Below are positions 1 to 9,652 of a stretch of DNA of 64,000 bases, in pieces. Positions within the stretch are counted from its first letter, which is position 1. Each line of letters begins with the position of its first letter. The notes beneath the pieces are model-generated. The model was given only the letters and a program-made list of their open reading frames with translations. It was not told the DNA's origin and made no database searches. The stretch comes from Brachymonas denitrificans. Lineage in GTDB: Bacteria; Pseudomonadota; Gammaproteobacteria; Burkholderiales; Burkholderiaceae_C. The translations under genes and the position numbers were made by a program. Location: NCBI RefSeq assembly GCF_907163135.1, contig NZ_CAJQUA010000001.1:201001-265000 (forward strand). Reading direction: 5' to 3'.

Positions 1-192
1 GCGTGGCTGCAATGGCAGATCGCTCCAGGCGCGATGGTTGGCGCGCAGGGTGTGCTGGTCAGCCGCTCCGCCCAGAAAATAGGCAGCGACCGCGGGATCG
101 AGCGTGGCGAGCGCGTGGCGCTCGAAGTCGGCAGGAGTCACCAGATCCGGCGGCAATGCGTCGATGCGGGGCAGCGGAATGGAGCCAGTCAT
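1..192 (-). CDS. FMN-dependent alpha-hydroxy-acid oxidizing protein, N-terminal part (runs off the window)
   Basis: The first 64 codons of a gene that continues beyond base 1. The visible protein contains AAYFLGGAADQHTLRAN followed by LPLQPR. This matches the N-terminal signature of the FMN-dependent 2-hydroxy-acid oxidase/dehydrogenase family (lactate, glycolate, mandelate enzymes), where a GGA..TLR..N stretch precedes an LxPR strand. The ATG shares its A with the TGA of the upstream hydroxylase gene (TGATG), so the two are probably translationally coupled and belong to the siderophore-receptor operon. The substrate cannot be told, and the catalytic His/Arg residues lie outside the window. 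Confidence 0.75.
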   Translation of the reverse strand, partial: MTGSIPLPRIDALPPDLVTPADFERHALATLDPAVAAYFLGGAADQHTLRANHRAWSDLPLQPR

Positions 193-869
193 CAGGTGTC
201 CGCCCACATGCGCAGCAGGTTGTGATAAGTGCCGGTCAGCGTGTGCGTTTGCGGCGTTTCGCCGTGCTGCGCGCGCAGGCTGGTGATCGCCATGTCCAGC
301 TCGTGCAGCAGTGCGCGTTGGGGGTCGCTGCGGACCATGCTTTCGATCCAGAAGAAGCAGGCCAGGCGCTGCCCTTGCGTGACCGGTCGCACCTCGTGCA
401 GGCTGGTGCCGGGATACAGGACCGCACTGCCGGCAGCAAGCTTCACGCGCTGCTCGCCGTAGGTGTCGTGAATCACCAGTTCGCCACCTTCGTATTCGTC
501 CGGCTCGTTCAGGAACACCGTGCAGGAAACGTCGGAGCGCACCTGCTGCCCGTCGGCGCGGCGCAGGACGGCATTGTCGTAATGCATGCCGTAGTGCCCG
601 CTCCCCTGATAGCGGTTGATGCGCGGGGTGAACACCTTTTTCGGCAGTGCGGCGCTGAAGAAGCGCGCATGACAGTCCAGCGCTTGCAGCACGGCCTGGC
701 GCACGGCCGCGGCGGTTTCACAATCGGAAGGCAGCTGGTCATTGTGCTTGACGTGACGTGCCTGGCTTCCGGCGGTGCGCTGTCCGTCTGTCCAGGGGGC
801 GGCGTCCAGCAGCGGACGCAGGCGGGCGATGTCGGTAGCAGACAGCACGGAATCGAGGGTGACGAGCAT
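192..869 (-). CDS. piuC: Fe(II)/2-oxoglutarate-dependent PKHD-type hydroxylase, PiuC/YbiX family
   Basis: A 225-residue protein, the usual length for PiuC/YbiX. The double-stranded beta-helix iron ligands are visible as H96-x-D98 (GMHYDNAV) and H158 (SLHEVRP), with R168 in QRLACFFW as the likely 2-oxoglutarate-binding arginine. The family is cytoplasmic and is commonly found beside catecholate siderophore receptors, as in fiu-ybiX of E. coli. Here it follows a Fiu-like receptor by 52 bp on the same strand. The natural substrate of the family is not settled; a role in handling siderophore or receptor-related molecules is inferred from context. The next gene overlaps its stop codon. Confidence 0.9.
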   Translation of the reverse strand: MLVTLDSVLSATDIARLRPLLDAAPWTDGQRTAGSQARHVKHNDQLPSDCETAAAVRQAVLQALDCHARFFSAALPKKVFTPRINRYQGSGHYGMHYDNAVLRRADGQQVRSDVSCTVFLNEPDEYEGGELVIHDTYGEQRVKLAAGSAVLYPGTSLHEVRPVTQGQRLACFFWIESMVRSDPQRALLHELDMAITSLRAQHGETPQTHTLTGTYHNLLRMWADT

Positions 870-921
870 GGCGGTACAGGAACAAAAGCCACCGCTCCGA
901 AACGAAGCGGCGGCAGGGGGG

Positions 922-3156
922 TCAGAACTTCAGCGTGGCGGTCAGCGCGTAGCTGCGGCCGGCACCTGGTACGTAGAAGCCGCGATACAGCTCCGCGGCA
1001 TGGTGCTTGTTGGTCAGGTTGCTGACGTTGGCCCTGAAGCTCAGGGCATCGCTGTGGCGGTATTCGGCCATCAGGTCATAGGTGGCGTAACCCGGCACCT
1101 TGATGTCCGACAGCACCGGCTTCTGGCTGCTGCGGAAGTTCACGCCGGCGCCGGCGCGCCATTTCGGATGGAACTGGTAGGTCGTCCATACCGTGCCGCT
1201 GTGCTTGGGCGTCAGACCCGGGCGCTCGCCCACGCGCTCGCCGGGCTGGTTCTGGCTGCAGCTGCCGGTGGCGGGGCAGGGCGCGGCCTTGTCCACCTTG
1301 GCGACCGGCAGGTACATGTAGGAAGCGTAGATTTCCCACTTCGGCGTGATGCGCCCGGTGATGTCCATTTCCAGACCGGCGGTGTGGCGCTGGCCGCTCA
1401 GGTTGGCCACGGGCAGGTCGGGATCGGTGTTACGCTCGTTGTACTTGGTCGAGTGAAACAGCGCCACGCGCGTGCTGAACTGCTTGTTCGGGCTGTCGAA
1501 GCGCGCCCCCAGTTCGATGTTGCGGCTTTTTTCCGGGGCGATGCCGGCATTGCTGGCGTTGAGGGAATAGGTATCGCCCGAGGTGTTGAATGAGGTGCCG
1601 TAGGACAGATGGTAGGACTGGCTTTCCGTCGGCTGGTACAGCACCCCCAGGCGATGGCTCCACTCGGACACCTTCATCTGGTAGCGACTGGTGTTGCCGG
1701 TGGCGGTGTAGGTTTCGTAGTCGCCCTTGAGATGGTCATAGCGCAGGCCGCCCACCAGTTTCCAGTGTGGCGCCACCTGGGCCACGTCCTGCACATAGGC
1801 GCCAAAGGCATTGGAGCGATAGTGGCTGGAGCGGTACAGCGGGCGCGCGTCCTCGTTGATCCATGCGCCATCCGCCGGCGTGCCGATGGTGGTGCCGGGC
1901 TTGTCGCCCGTGCTCAGCGGTGAGTAGACATCCTTTTCCTCGCGCCCGAAATCGACGCCGGCCGTGATGCTGTGCTCGACGCTGCCGGTACGGAACTTGT
2001 TGGTGTAGTCGCTCTGGGCGTGCAGCGTGTCCACGTCCTGAATCTTGAACTTGGGACGGCGCATCAGCGCAGACGCGTTGCCGAACGTGGTCTCGTCGGT
2101 GCTGCGGTCGGCAAAGCCGATGGCGCTGGAGCGGATGTCGCGCTCGAACCGGCCCTTGCGCACACGCGTGGTCAACTCGCCGCCATCATCGAAACGGTGG
2201 GTGTGCGACAGCCCCAGCAGCGTGGCCTTGCTATGGTTGCGGTCGCTCGCCATGGCGTAGTTGTTCTTCGGATCCACCGGCAGCAGCTTGCGATCGGACG
2301 CGCCGGACGGATTCGCCGGCAGCAAGTAAGGCAGACCGTAGTTGATGCCGTTGCGGTTGTCCAGATGGAAGAGGTTCACCAGGAACTCGTCCTGCGTGCC
2401 GATACCCCAGCGGTAGGCGGCGGCAATGCCTTTCTTGTTTTCCCTGGCGCCGATGCCGTTCTCGCTGGCGCGGTCGCCCATGACGTTGATGCGCAGGGCC
2501 TGGTTCTCGCCGGTCTGCTTGTTGAAGTCGCCGGTCACGCGCACACGGCCGCCGCTGCCGATGGTGGCGGACACCTCGTTTTCGTCAATCAGACGCGGCA
2601 GCTTGTTGACCTGGTTCACTGCGCCGCCGGTCGAGCCCCGGCCGAACAGCATGGAGGCAGAACCCCGCAGCACTTCCACCTGGTCCATGTTGAAGGTGTC
2701 GCGGTCGTAGAACGCCGGATCGCGCATGCCGTCCACGAAGATGTCGCCGCTGGCGGCGAGCGAGAAGCCGCGCAGGCGGATGTCCTCCTCGCCGGTTTCG
2801 CCGGCCTGGAAGGTGACGCCGGCGGTGTTCTTCAAGACTTCCTTGACAGTATCGAGTTGCCGGTCGTCGATCAGCTTTTCGGTCACGACAGTGACGGATT
2901 GGGGAATGTCGCGGAGCTTCTGCTTGCCCTTGCCGATGTGGGCGGTAGCGGCGCGCAGCGTGTCCTTGCCTTCCGGGACGAGGGCCGCCTCGCGCACTTC
3001 CACCGTGGGCAGAGTGGCATCTCCGGAAGGGGTCGTCTGTGCGAGGGTGGAAGTGCCCAGGCTGCCAAGCAGCAGGGCGGCCCCGAGGGGGACGACCTTG
3101 CGAGCCGGGGAGGAAGGCGCGATGGCGGCGCGTCGCGATGAAGAATCTTGGGTCAT
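922..3156 (-). CDS. TonB-dependent catecholate siderophore receptor, Fiu-like
   Basis: A 744-residue outer-membrane receptor. An N-terminal signal peptide (hydrophobic stretch about residues 20-40, ending near TLAQ) is followed by a TonB-box-like TLPTVEV. The plug domain has [27 protein letters not shown] and [19 protein letters not shown], and the 22-strand barrel ends in a C-terminal phenylalanine (TLKF), as expected for BAM-dependent insertion. The plug sequence and the neighbouring piuC gene point to the Fiu/PiuA group that imports ferric catecholates. It is the first gene of the operon and has a Fur-like sequence 120-145 bp upstream. No clear Shine-Dalgarno sequence precedes the ATG. Exact ligand specificity cannot be read from sequence. 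Confidence 0.9.
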   Translation of the reverse strand: MTQDSSSRRAAIAPSSPARKVVPLGAALLLGSLGTSTLAQTTPSGDATLPTVEVREAALVPEGKDTLRAATAHIGKGKQKLRDIPQSVTVVTEKLIDDRQLDTVKEVLKNTAGVTFQAGETGEEDIRLRGFSLAASGDIFVDGMRDPAFYDRDTFNMDQVEVLRGSASMLFGRGSTGGAVNQVNKLPRLIDENEVSATIGSGGRVRVTGDFNKQTGENQALRINVMGDRASENGIGARENKKGIAAAYRWGIGTQDEFLVNLFHLDNRNGINYGLPYLLPANPSGASDRKLLPVDPKNNYAMASDRNHSKATLLGLSHTHRFDDGGELTTRVRKGRFERDIRSSAIGFADRSTDETTFGNASALMRRPKFKIQDVDTLHAQSDYTNKFRTGSVEHSITAGVDFGREEKDVYSPLSTGDKPGTTIGTPADGAWINEDARPLYRSSHYRSNAFGAYVQDVAQVAPHWKLVGGLRYDHLKGDYETYTATGNTSRYQMKVSEWSHRLGVLYQPTESQSYHLSYGTSFNTSGDTYSLNASNAGIAPEKSRNIELGARFDSPNKQFSTRVALFHSTKYNERNTDPDLPVANLSGQRHTAGLEMDITGRITPKWEIYASYMYLPVAKVDKAAPCPATGSCSQNQPGERVGERPGLTPKHSGTVWTTYQFHPKWRAGAGVNFRSSQKPVLSDIKVPGYATYDLMAEYRHSDALSFRANVSNLTNKHHAAELYRGFYVPGAGRSYALTATLKF

Positions 3157-3269
3157 AGCCGCAAAGGAAATGCGGAGGGAACAACTTGCTGGCTATGTCT
3201 GCGCGGCGCGCGGCAGTGTGGCTGGCTAACGCGATGCCGGGCCTGCCGGCCCGGTATCAGGTTGCCATT

Positions 3270-3300
3270 GTATACAAATAAAAACCATTATCATTTGTAT
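3270..3300 (-). promoter_or_regulatory. Candidate Fur box and promoter of the siderophore receptor operon
   Basis: An AT-rich island in otherwise GC-rich DNA. On the minus strand it reads AAATGATAATGG followed by a TATACA hexamer suitable as a -10 element. AATGATAATG contains a GATAAT hexamer of the Fur consensus array. Its place just upstream of an iron-uptake operon is what Fur control would need. The match to the full 19-bp consensus is partial, so this is an inference. Confidence 0.5.
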
Positions 3301-3346
3301 ATGCGTGCTTGTTTGCTCCGCGCAACAGCACGCCGGACTGCCGTAC

Positions 3347-4804
3347 TCAACCGTAACGTTTGAGCAGGCGCATCACTTTCTCGAAACGCTCGCCGTACGG
3401 CGGTTGCAGCCAGCGCGTGCCGCTGTGGCGCGACTGTGCGAACACCGGCTTGAGTTTGCTGAAGGTATTGAAGCCCCACTCGCCATGGTAGGCACCCATG
3501 CCGCTGGCGCCTACGCCGCCGAAAGGCTGGGATTGCTGTGTCAGGTGGTACAGGCAGTCATTGATGGTGACGCCGCCGGACAGGGTCTGCTCCAGCACCT
3601 TGTCGCGCGCATGGTGATCGTTGCCGAACCAGTACAGTGCCAGCGGGTGATCGCCCTGACGAATGAGTTCGATGGCCTGCTCGGCGTTGTCATAGACAAC
3701 CACCGGCAGGATGGGGCCGAAGATCTCTTCCTGCATCAGCTGCATGTCTGCCTGTGGCTGCAGCACCAGACAGGGAGCCAGCTTGCGCTGTGCCATATCG
3801 GTATCACCCAGTGGCACGATCTGCGCGCCGCCCTGATGCGCCTGTTCCAGCATGCCCACCAGGCGACCGAAATGCTTCTGGCTGATGATGCAGGTGTAAT
3901 CGGGGTTGTCGCCAATGGCGGGATAGAGACGGCGCACGGCCCGGGTATAGGCCTCGACAAAGGCATCCTGCTGGCTGCGGTGCACCAGCACATAGTCGGG
4001 TGCGACACAGGTCTGGCCGGCGTTGAGCAACTTGCCGGCGGCAATGCGGTCGGCGCTGAGCGCCATGTCGGCCGAGAGGTCGATCAGGGCCGGCGACTTG
4101 CCGCCCAGCTCCAGCGTGACCGGAGTCAGGTTGCGGGCTGCCGCCTTGGCTACCTGGCGGCCCACGGCGGTGGAGCCGGTGAACAGCAGGTGATCGAAAG
4201 GCAGTTGGACGAAGGCCTTGCCCACTTCGGCATCGCCCAGCACCACCGTCATTTCGTTGGCGGCAAAGTATTTGCCAATGGCCTGCTGCAGTTCCGCCGA
4301 GAAACGCGGCGTCAGTTCGGACGGCTTGATCATCACCCGATTGCCAGCGGCCAGCGCTCCCAGGGCAGGGGCCAGGGCCAGTTGCAGCGGATAGTTCCAG
4401 GGCGAAACCACGCCGACCACGCCCAGCGGCTGTGGCATCAGGCGGTTGCTGCCCGGCAGGTAGCTCATGGCAGTGGGCATGCGGCGCGGCTTCATCCAGC
4501 GTCCCAGGTGCTTGCGCGAGTGTCGCAGCTCCAGCTCGACCACCAGGATCTCGGCCATGCGGGTTTCGTGGGCCGAGCGGTGGCCGAAGTCGGCCGAAAT
4601 CGCATCGATGAAGATCTGGCTGGTGTGCTCCAGCATGCGCTGCAGGCGGTCCAGCCGCTCCAGGCGCTGGCGCAGCGAAGGCAGCGGATCGGCATGGTGG
4701 GCAGCCTGCTGCTGTTCGAGCAGGGCGTGCAGGTCGTCGGCAGAGGCGGAAAACCCCGCGGGGCTGGCGGAAGTGGCTCCAAAAAGCGGAAGGGAAGCAG
4801 TCAT
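3347..4804 (-). CDS. Coniferyl-aldehyde-dehydrogenase-like aldehyde dehydrogenase
   Basis: A 485-residue NAD(P)-dependent aldehyde dehydrogenase. The motif VSPWNYPLQLALAP, the general base glutamate in LELGGKSP, the catalytic cysteine in NAGQTCVAPDY and the EEIFGPILPV segment are all present. The tail without the extra C-terminal region and the overall sequence resemble the coniferyl aldehyde dehydrogenase/class 3 branch rather than betaine or succinate semialdehyde enzymes. The ATG at 4804 is preferred over an in-frame GTG at 4834. No lignin-monomer pathway genes are near, so the physiological aldehyde is unknown. Confidence 0.85.
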   Translation of the reverse strand: MTASLPLFGATSASPAGFSASADDLHALLEQQQAAHHADPLPSLRQRLERLDRLQRMLEHTSQIFIDAISADFGHRSAHETRMAEILVVELELRHSRKHLGRWMKPRRMPTAMSYLPGSNRLMPQPLGVVGVVSPWNYPLQLALAPALGALAAGNRVMIKPSELTPRFSAELQQAIGKYFAANEMTVVLGDAEVGKAFVQLPFDHLLFTGSTAVGRQVAKAAARNLTPVTLELGGKSPALIDLSADMALSADRIAAGKLLNAGQTCVAPDYVLVHRSQQDAFVEAYTRAVRRLYPAIGDNPDYTCIISQKHFGRLVGMLEQAHQGGAQIVPLGDTDMAQRKLAPCLVLQPQADMQLMQEEIFGPILPVVVYDNAEQAIELIRQGDHPLALYWFGNDHHARDKVLEQTLSGGVTINDCLYHLTQQSQPFGGVGASGMGAYHGEWGFNTFSKLKPVFAQSRHSGTRWLQPPYGERFEKVMRLLKRYG

Positions 4805-4912
4805 GGACTCAAGTGTACGAAGTCTGTATGGCACTTGGGCCCAGGCGGGACATGCAGATGGCGTGGTTTTGTAAGGAAGTTTGTCAGGCGGGTGGCAAAG
4901 GCGCCATCCCGT

Positions 4913-5695
4913 TTATACCGTCAGCCAGATGCTGCCTTCAGCCGCGGTGGCCAGCATCACCTCGTCCTGCGAGCGGCCCAGGGCGGCCGTCAGGGCCAGC
5001 GAGGCCAGTTCGGGCAGATTGTTGCGTTCGCTCAGGTGGGCGGCCAGCACGTGGCCCAGCGCGGCGTGGTTGATGCGCTGCGCCAGTGCCGCTGCCGCGG
5101 CATTGCTCAGGTGACCGAAATCCCCCGCCACGCGCCGCTTCAGGAAGGGCGGGTAGCGCGAGGCGGCCAGCATGTCGGGATCGTGGTTGGCCTCCAGCAG
5201 CAGCGCATGGCAGCGCTCCAGCATGGCGATCACGTGCGCGCTGGCATGGCCCAGGTCGGTGGCGATGCCCAACTGGCGGTCGCCGTCCGAGCACAGCAGC
5301 TGCAGGGGCTCGCGCGCATCGTGCGGCACGGTAAAAGGCTGCACCAGCATGCTGCCGAGGTCGATGGCCTCGCCGTCGCGGGCAAAGTGCAGCAGGTCAT
5401 CGAGTGATTCGGGTCGGCCGACGGCGGCGTGGGTGCCGCGGCTCATCCACACCGGAATGCGGTGGCGTGCCGCGAAGACTGGCGCACAGCCGATATGGTC
5501 GCTGTGCTCGTGGGTGATGAAAATCGCCGTGAGTTGCCCGGGTTCCACGCCGGCCTGCTGCAGGCGCAGCGTGAGCTGGCGCGGCGACATGCCGCAGTCG
5601 ATCAGCAGGCGGCTGGTATGCAGGCCCTCGGTGGACTCCACCAGCGTGGCATTGCCGGCGCTGCCGCTGCCCAGGCTCTTGAAACGGATGGCCAC
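4913..5695 (-). CDS. Metallo-beta-lactamase-fold hydrolase, YycJ/WalJ-like
   Basis: A 260-residue cytoplasmic protein. The N-terminal FKSLGSGSAGNATLVE and the metal-binding H62-x-H64-x-D66-H67 motif (THEHSDH) are typical of the YycJ/WalJ branch of the MBL superfamily. Further metal ligands are probable in TVPHDA, ATDLGH and LSERNN. Some members are linked to DNA or cell-wall homeostasis, but the reaction of this branch is not established. It sits between the aldehyde dehydrogenase and bamC on the same strand, separated from bamC by about 100 bp that contain a hairpin. Confidence 0.85.
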   Translation of the reverse strand: MAIRFKSLGSGSAGNATLVESTEGLHTSRLLIDCGMSPRQLTLRLQQAGVEPGQLTAIFITHEHSDHIGCAPVFAARHRIPVWMSRGTHAAVGRPESLDDLLHFARDGEAIDLGSMLVQPFTVPHDAREPLQLLCSDGDRQLGIATDLGHASAHVIAMLERCHALLLEANHDPDMLAASRYPPFLKRRVAGDFGHLSNAAAAALAQRINHAALGHVLAAHLSERNNLPELASLALTAALGRSQDEVMLATAAEGSIWLTV

Positions 5696-5739
5696 GAAAT
5701 CGGTAAGACGTCAGAAGAACAGTCGATGCCAGAAATGGC

Positions 5740-5769
5740 AACCGCCCGGCTGCGATCAGGCGGGCGGTT
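5740..5769 (-). terminator. Candidate terminator after bamC
   Basis: AACCGCCCG (5740-5748) and CGGGCGGTT (5761-5769) form a perfect 9-bp stem with a 12-base loop, 24 bp past the bamC stop. The bases after it on the minus strand are only weakly U-rich (GCCATTTC). Confidence 0.5.
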
Positions 5770-5792
5770 GTGGCTCTGGCGGGATGCGCGGA

Positions 5793-6896
5793 TCAGATGC
5801 GCTTGAGATCCTCGGCCAGCACCTTGAGGATACGGTCGCGGTCGATCGGGTTAGCCTGCTGGCCGGACTCGGTCAGCACGCCGACGACGCTGGTGGCCCC
5901 CTGGGACTGCACCACCACGCGGTAGCGCACCGGCTTGGCCTCGGGCGCCTTGCGCTTGAACAGACGGCCCAGGAAGCCCGGCTGCTCCTGCTTGCCGGTT
6001 TCGTAAGGCACGTAGCGTACGTAGTAGGTGCCTGCAGCGCGGTCGCGGTCTTCCACCGTGAAGCCGGTACGGTCCAGCGACAGGCCGACACGGCGCCAGG
6101 CACGGTCGAAATCCTCGTTCAACTGCAGGGCACCGGTGTTGGTGGCGTAGGACACGGTGTTGGCCGGAGCAGCGCCGGCCTTGCTGGAGCTCAGCATAGC
6201 GTCGGCACGCTCCTTGCTCACGCCCAGCGACATCATCAGGCGGCGCAGCATTTCGTCCTCGAGCGCCGGATCGTTGGCGCGCTGCTGCCAGGTGGATTGT
6301 TCCTTGTCGCGGCCGCGCAGCACTTCTTCCATGCCGCGGTGGCTGACGTACACATTGGTGCCGCCGGCAGCATTGCTTTCCAGGCGGGTGCGGAAGCGGT
6401 CCAGCTCGCCGGTGGAGTAGAGCGAATCCAGCGCCTTGCCAATGGTGCGGCGGATCGGATCCAGCGGGATCTTGGCGCGGTTTTCGGCCCAGTCGGTCTC
6501 CATTACGCCCACGCGGCGGTCTTCCATGGCCAGCACGAAGCCGTTGTCTTCCCAGAAGGTCTTGACCGGATCCCACAGCTGCTGCGGCGTGCGTGCCACG
6601 ACCAGCCAGCGCTGGTTGCCTTCGCGCTTGATCTGCACGTCACCCACATTGTCGAGCGCGGTGGCACCGGATTTCCTGCCGGCTTCGCGCTGGGCATCGT
6701 AGGCGGTGGCGCTGGCGCTGCCCGGGATGTTGTAGCGGCCGTCATTGCTGATGCGCGTCAGGTCCGGCGGAACTTCGAGCGGATTGCCGCGCTGGGCCGA
6801 CTTGTAGTCGACGCCGGTGGGGCCGGCAAAGGGGGAGCAGGCGGCCAGGGTGGCAGCAGCCAGGGTTAGCACGGACAGTTTCTGCAAATTCTTCAC
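5793..6896 (-). CDS. bamC: Outer membrane protein assembly factor BamC (lipoprotein)
   Basis: A 367-residue lipoprotein. I start it at a GTG (6896) because AAGGA lies 8 bases upstream and the next residues form a lipoprotein signal, with TLAAC as lipobox; the cysteine would be lipidated. Two helix-grip domains characteristic of BamC follow: RWLVVARTPQQLWDPVKTF in the middle and a second domain near DFDRAWRRVGLSLDR. BamC belongs to the BamABCDE complex that inserts beta-barrel proteins into the outer membrane. It follows dapA by 41 bp, the same dapA-bamC (nlpB) order as in E. coli. Confidence 0.9.
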   Translation of the reverse strand: MKNLQKLSVLTLAAATLAACSPFAGPTGVDYKSAQRGNPLEVPPDLTRISNDGRYNIPGSASATAYDAQREAGRKSGATALDNVGDVQIKREGNQRWLVVARTPQQLWDPVKTFWEDNGFVLAMEDRRVGVMETDWAENRAKIPLDPIRRTIGKALDSLYSTGELDRFRTRLESNAAGGTNVYVSHRGMEEVLRGRDKEQSTWQQRANDPALEDEMLRRLMMSLGVSKERADAMLSSSKAGAAPANTVSYATNTGALQLNEDFDRAWRRVGLSLDRTGFTVEDRDRAAGTYYVRYVPYETGKQEQPGFLGRLFKRKAPEAKPVRYRVVVQSQGATSVVGVLTESGQQANPIDRDRILKVLAEDLKRI

Positions 6897-6937
6897 AGAG
6901 GATTTCCTTTGGTGCAGGAGTAAGAATCGGATGCGGA

Positions 6938-7822
6938 TCAGAGCAGGCCGGCGGCCTTGAGTGCGGACTCGACCACGGCGTGGTTGCCCGGAGACAGCGG
7001 CGTGAGCGGCAGGCGCAGCGTGCCGCCGCACAGGCCCAGGCGTTCCGCGGCCCACTTGACCGGGATCGGGTTGGCCTCGACAAACAGGTGCTTGTGCAGC
7101 GGCATCAGCTGGAACTGGATGCTCATGGCGGTTTCGCGATCGCCCGCGATCGCGGCGACGCACAACTCGTGCATCAGGCGCGGCGCCACGTTGGCGGTGA
7201 CGCTGATGTTGCCCTGGCCACCACAGAGCATGAGGGCGACGGCGGTCGGGTCATCGCCCGAGTACACGCCGAAACCCTTGGGCAGGTCGCGGATCAGCCA
7301 TTCGGCCTTGGCGATGTCGCCCGTGGCTTCCTTGATGCCGACGATGCCCGGCACTTCGGCCAGGCGCAGCACGGTGTCGTTCTCCATGTTGGCGACGGTG
7401 CGGCCGGGCACGTTGTACAGGATCATGGGCAGGTCGCCCACGGCCTCGGCAATGGCCTTGAAGTGCTGGTACTGGCCCTCCTGGGTGGGCTTGTTGTAGT
7501 AGGGCACGACCTGCAGCTGGCAGTCGGCGCCGACCTTCTTGGCCGCCTTGGCCAGCGTGATGGCTTCTGCCGTGGAGTTGGCGCCGCAGCCGGCCATTAC
7601 CGGGATGCGGCCGGCAGCATGCTCGACGGTGACGCGGATGATCTCGACGTGCTCGTCAACGTTGACGGTGGGCGATTCGCCCGTGGTGCCGACCACGCCC
7701 AGGCAGTCCGTGCCCTGTTCGATGTGCCAGTCCACCAATTTGCGCAGGGCGGCGTAATCGACCTGGCCATCAGGCTGGAAGGGGGTGACGAGTGCAACAA
7801 TGCTGCCGGAAAGGGGTTGCAT
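6938..7822 (-). CDS. dapA: 4-hydroxy-tetrahydrodipicolinate synthase
   Basis: A 294-residue enzyme that condenses pyruvate with aspartate semialdehyde in the first committed step of lysine and diaminopimelate synthesis. The Schiff-base lysine is K164 in VGIKEATGD, the catalytic tyrosine Y136 in ILYNVPGRT, and the GTTGESPT loop supplies T46/T47. The length equals the family norm with the ATG at 7822. It is the first gene of a dapA-bamC operon. A promoter candidate lies about 70 bp upstream. Confidence 0.97.
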   Translation of the reverse strand: MQPLSGSIVALVTPFQPDGQVDYAALRKLVDWHIEQGTDCLGVVGTTGESPTVNVDEHVEIIRVTVEHAAGRIPVMAGCGANSTAEAITLAKAAKKVGADCQLQVVPYYNKPTQEGQYQHFKAIAEAVGDLPMILYNVPGRTVANMENDTVLRLAEVPGIVGIKEATGDIAKAEWLIRDLPKGFGVYSGDDPTAVALMLCGGQGNISVTANVAPRLMHELCVAAIAGDRETAMSIQFQLMPLHKHLFVEANPIPVKWAAERLGLCGGTLRLPLTPLSPGNHAVVESALKAAGLL

Positions 7823-7890
7823 GGGGAATTTCTCTCGATGAACGATAAGGCTGGCGCTGCCGGCCATGACTGCCGGCGACGCGACATCTG

Positions 7891-7918
7891 ATTGTAATCA
7901 ACAGATATTGCCACACAA
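7891..7918 (-). promoter_or_regulatory. Candidate sigma-70 promoter of dapA-bamC
   Basis: On the minus strand, TTGTGT and TACAAT are separated by 16 bases, giving a predicted leader of about 60 nt. The -10 hexamer is strong and the -35 moderate. The rest of 7823-8070 shows nothing else I can name. Confidence 0.45.
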
Positions 7919-8070
7919 ACCGGCCTTCTGCCGATAGCCGCGGACAACAAATCCGTTACTTGGCGTATCGCGCAACAGCAGGCGAGCCTGTTGAGGCGAT
8001 GAGGAGTTTGTCTGTTCCGTGATCGGCAGCCGGCTTGCAGCGGGCGGAACAGGCTCTCCTGGCTCCGGCA

Positions 8071-8214
8071 TTACTGCCCCGGGGCCGGTCCGAAGCAGCT
8101 CCACACCAGGTTGCTCACATCCACCATGAAATCCGGCCGGGCATAGAGCAGGAACACCACGGCCAGCACCAGCAGGGCCAGCAGCCAGAGCAGGATACGT
8201 CCGGTGACCGACAT
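8071..8214 (-). CDS. Small single-pass membrane protein (47 residues)
   Basis: A short open frame, ATG at 8214 and TAA at 8071, that begins 8 bp after the stop of the MFS transporter gene, with AGGG 6 bases before the ATG. Residues about 5-24 (GRILLWLLALLVLAVVFLLY) form one clear transmembrane helix, followed by a polar tail with one cysteine. I recognise no family. The spacing, ribosome-binding site and hydrophobic pattern make it likely to be real and cotranscribed with the transporter. Confidence 0.55.
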   Translation of the reverse strand: MSVTGRILLWLLALLVLAVVFLLYARPDFMVDVSNLVWSCFGPAPGQ

Positions 8215-8222
8215 GGCTGCCC

Positions 8223-9449
8223 TCACGCCGCCTGTGTCCGCAGCTGGCGCTGGATGGCGCTTTCGCGGATCGGCAGGTTGAGCACGGCGGCCAGCACGCC
8301 CAGCGCGATGGCGATGTACCAGACGATGTCGTAGCTGCCGGTGCTGTCATACAGCACGCCGCCCAGCCACACGCCCAGGAAGGAGCCGACCTGGTGGCTG
8401 AAGAAGACGAAACCGCCCAGCATGGACAGGTGGGCCACGCCGAAAATCTGCGCCACCATGGCGTTGGTGGGCGGCACGGTGGACAGCCACAGGAAGCCGA
8501 TCACGGCCGAGAAGATGTAGACGCTGGTGGGCGTGAGCGGTGCCAGCAGGAAGATGCTGATGACCACCGAGCGCGAGATGTAGATTGCGGCCAGGATGTA
8601 CTTCTTGGACAGCTTCTGCCCCAGCGCACCGGTCAGGTAGCTGCCGAACACGTTGAACAGGCCGATCAGCGCCAGCGAGTAGCTGGCCACTTCGGTTGGC
8701 ATGCCGTAGTCGCGCAGGTAACTGGGCATGTGCACACCGATGAACACCACCTGGAAGCCGCAGACGAAGTAGCCGCCCATCAGCAGCAGGAAGCTGGGAT
8801 AGCGCAGGGCTTCCTGCATGGCTTCGCCGATGGTCTGCTCGCGGCGGGGCGCGGCGCTACCGTGAAAGCCCGGCTCGCGCAGGCCCAATGCCAGCGGCAC
8901 GATCAGCAGCGTGGCCAGGCTCAGCCACACCAGTGCCTGCTGCCAGCCCAAGGTGCTGATCATCCATCCCTCCAGCGGCAGCATCAGGAACTGGCCGAAG
9001 GAGCCGGCGGCAGCCGCAATGCCCATGGCCCAGGAGCGCTTCTCGGGGTCGATGTTGCGGCCGATCACGCCATAGATCACCGCGTAGGTAGTGCCCGCCT
9101 GTGCCAGGCCGATCAGCACGCCGCAGGTGAGCGCCAGCAGCGTGGGAGTGGGCGAATAAGCCATGCCGACCAGACCGAGCGCATAGAACAGCGCACATGC
9201 CACCAGCACCTTGAAGGCGCCGAAGCGGTCGGCCAGCATGCCGGCGAAGATGCCGGTAAAGCCCCAGGTCAGGTTCTGAATCGCCATGGCGAGCGAGAAA
9301 TGCTCGCGCGTCCAGCCGTTGTCCGACGTCATGGGCTGCAGCCACAGGCCGAAGCCATGGCGCACGCCCATCGACAGCGTGACGATCAGCGCCCCGCACA
9401 GCAGGATCTGGAACAGGGGCAGGGGGCGGTGCTGGGCAGGGCTGGACAT
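8223..9449 (-). CDS. MFS transporter
   Basis: A 408-residue major facilitator with about twelve predicted membrane helices. The loop 2-3 signature is visible as GMLADRFGAFKVLV, and a long charged central loop (LREPGFHGSAAPRREQT) separates the two six-helix halves. The pattern resembles the oxalate/formate and monocarboxylate-type MFS proteins, but no substrate can be assigned. I start at the ATG at 9449; longer in-frame starts would add a Cys/His-rich leader without family character. It is divergent from parE over a 203-bp gap. Confidence 0.85.
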   Translation of the reverse strand: MSSPAQHRPLPLFQILLCGALIVTLSMGVRHGFGLWLQPMTSDNGWTREHFSLAMAIQNLTWGFTGIFAGMLADRFGAFKVLVACALFYALGLVGMAYSPTPTLLALTCGVLIGLAQAGTTYAVIYGVIGRNIDPEKRSWAMGIAAAAGSFGQFLMLPLEGWMISTLGWQQALVWLSLATLLIVPLALGLREPGFHGSAAPRREQTIGEAMQEALRYPSFLLLMGGYFVCGFQVVFIGVHMPSYLRDYGMPTEVASYSLALIGLFNVFGSYLTGALGQKLSKKYILAAIYISRSVVISIFLLAPLTPTSVYIFSAVIGFLWLSTVPPTNAMVAQIFGVAHLSMLGGFVFFSHQVGSFLGVWLGGVLYDSTGSYDIVWYIAIALGVLAAVLNLPIRESAIQRQLRTQAA

Positions 9450-9638
9450 GGGAACTGCAAGAAAAAACCGGCACTTGCGGGCCGGGATGTAGATGGGTAT
9501 GTCGATAGTAGCAGTATTGGCACAGGCGTGCAGATGCCTGAAGCGCGCCATGGACACAAGCGCCCCAAAGTGTTGCAAAGTCGGCGGAGTAGCCGGGAAA
9601 CGCTGTAAGCAAAACCAGTGTTTTTCGCGTTCGTGGCC

Positions 9639-9652
9639 TAGAATCCAGCGCC
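9639..9652 (+). promoter_or_regulatory. Candidate -10 element of parE directly before the start codon
   Basis: TAGAAT at 9639-9644 ends 8 bases before the parE ATG, and there is no Shine-Dalgarno sequence. If used, it would give a leaderless or nearly leaderless parE mRNA. Confidence 0.4.
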
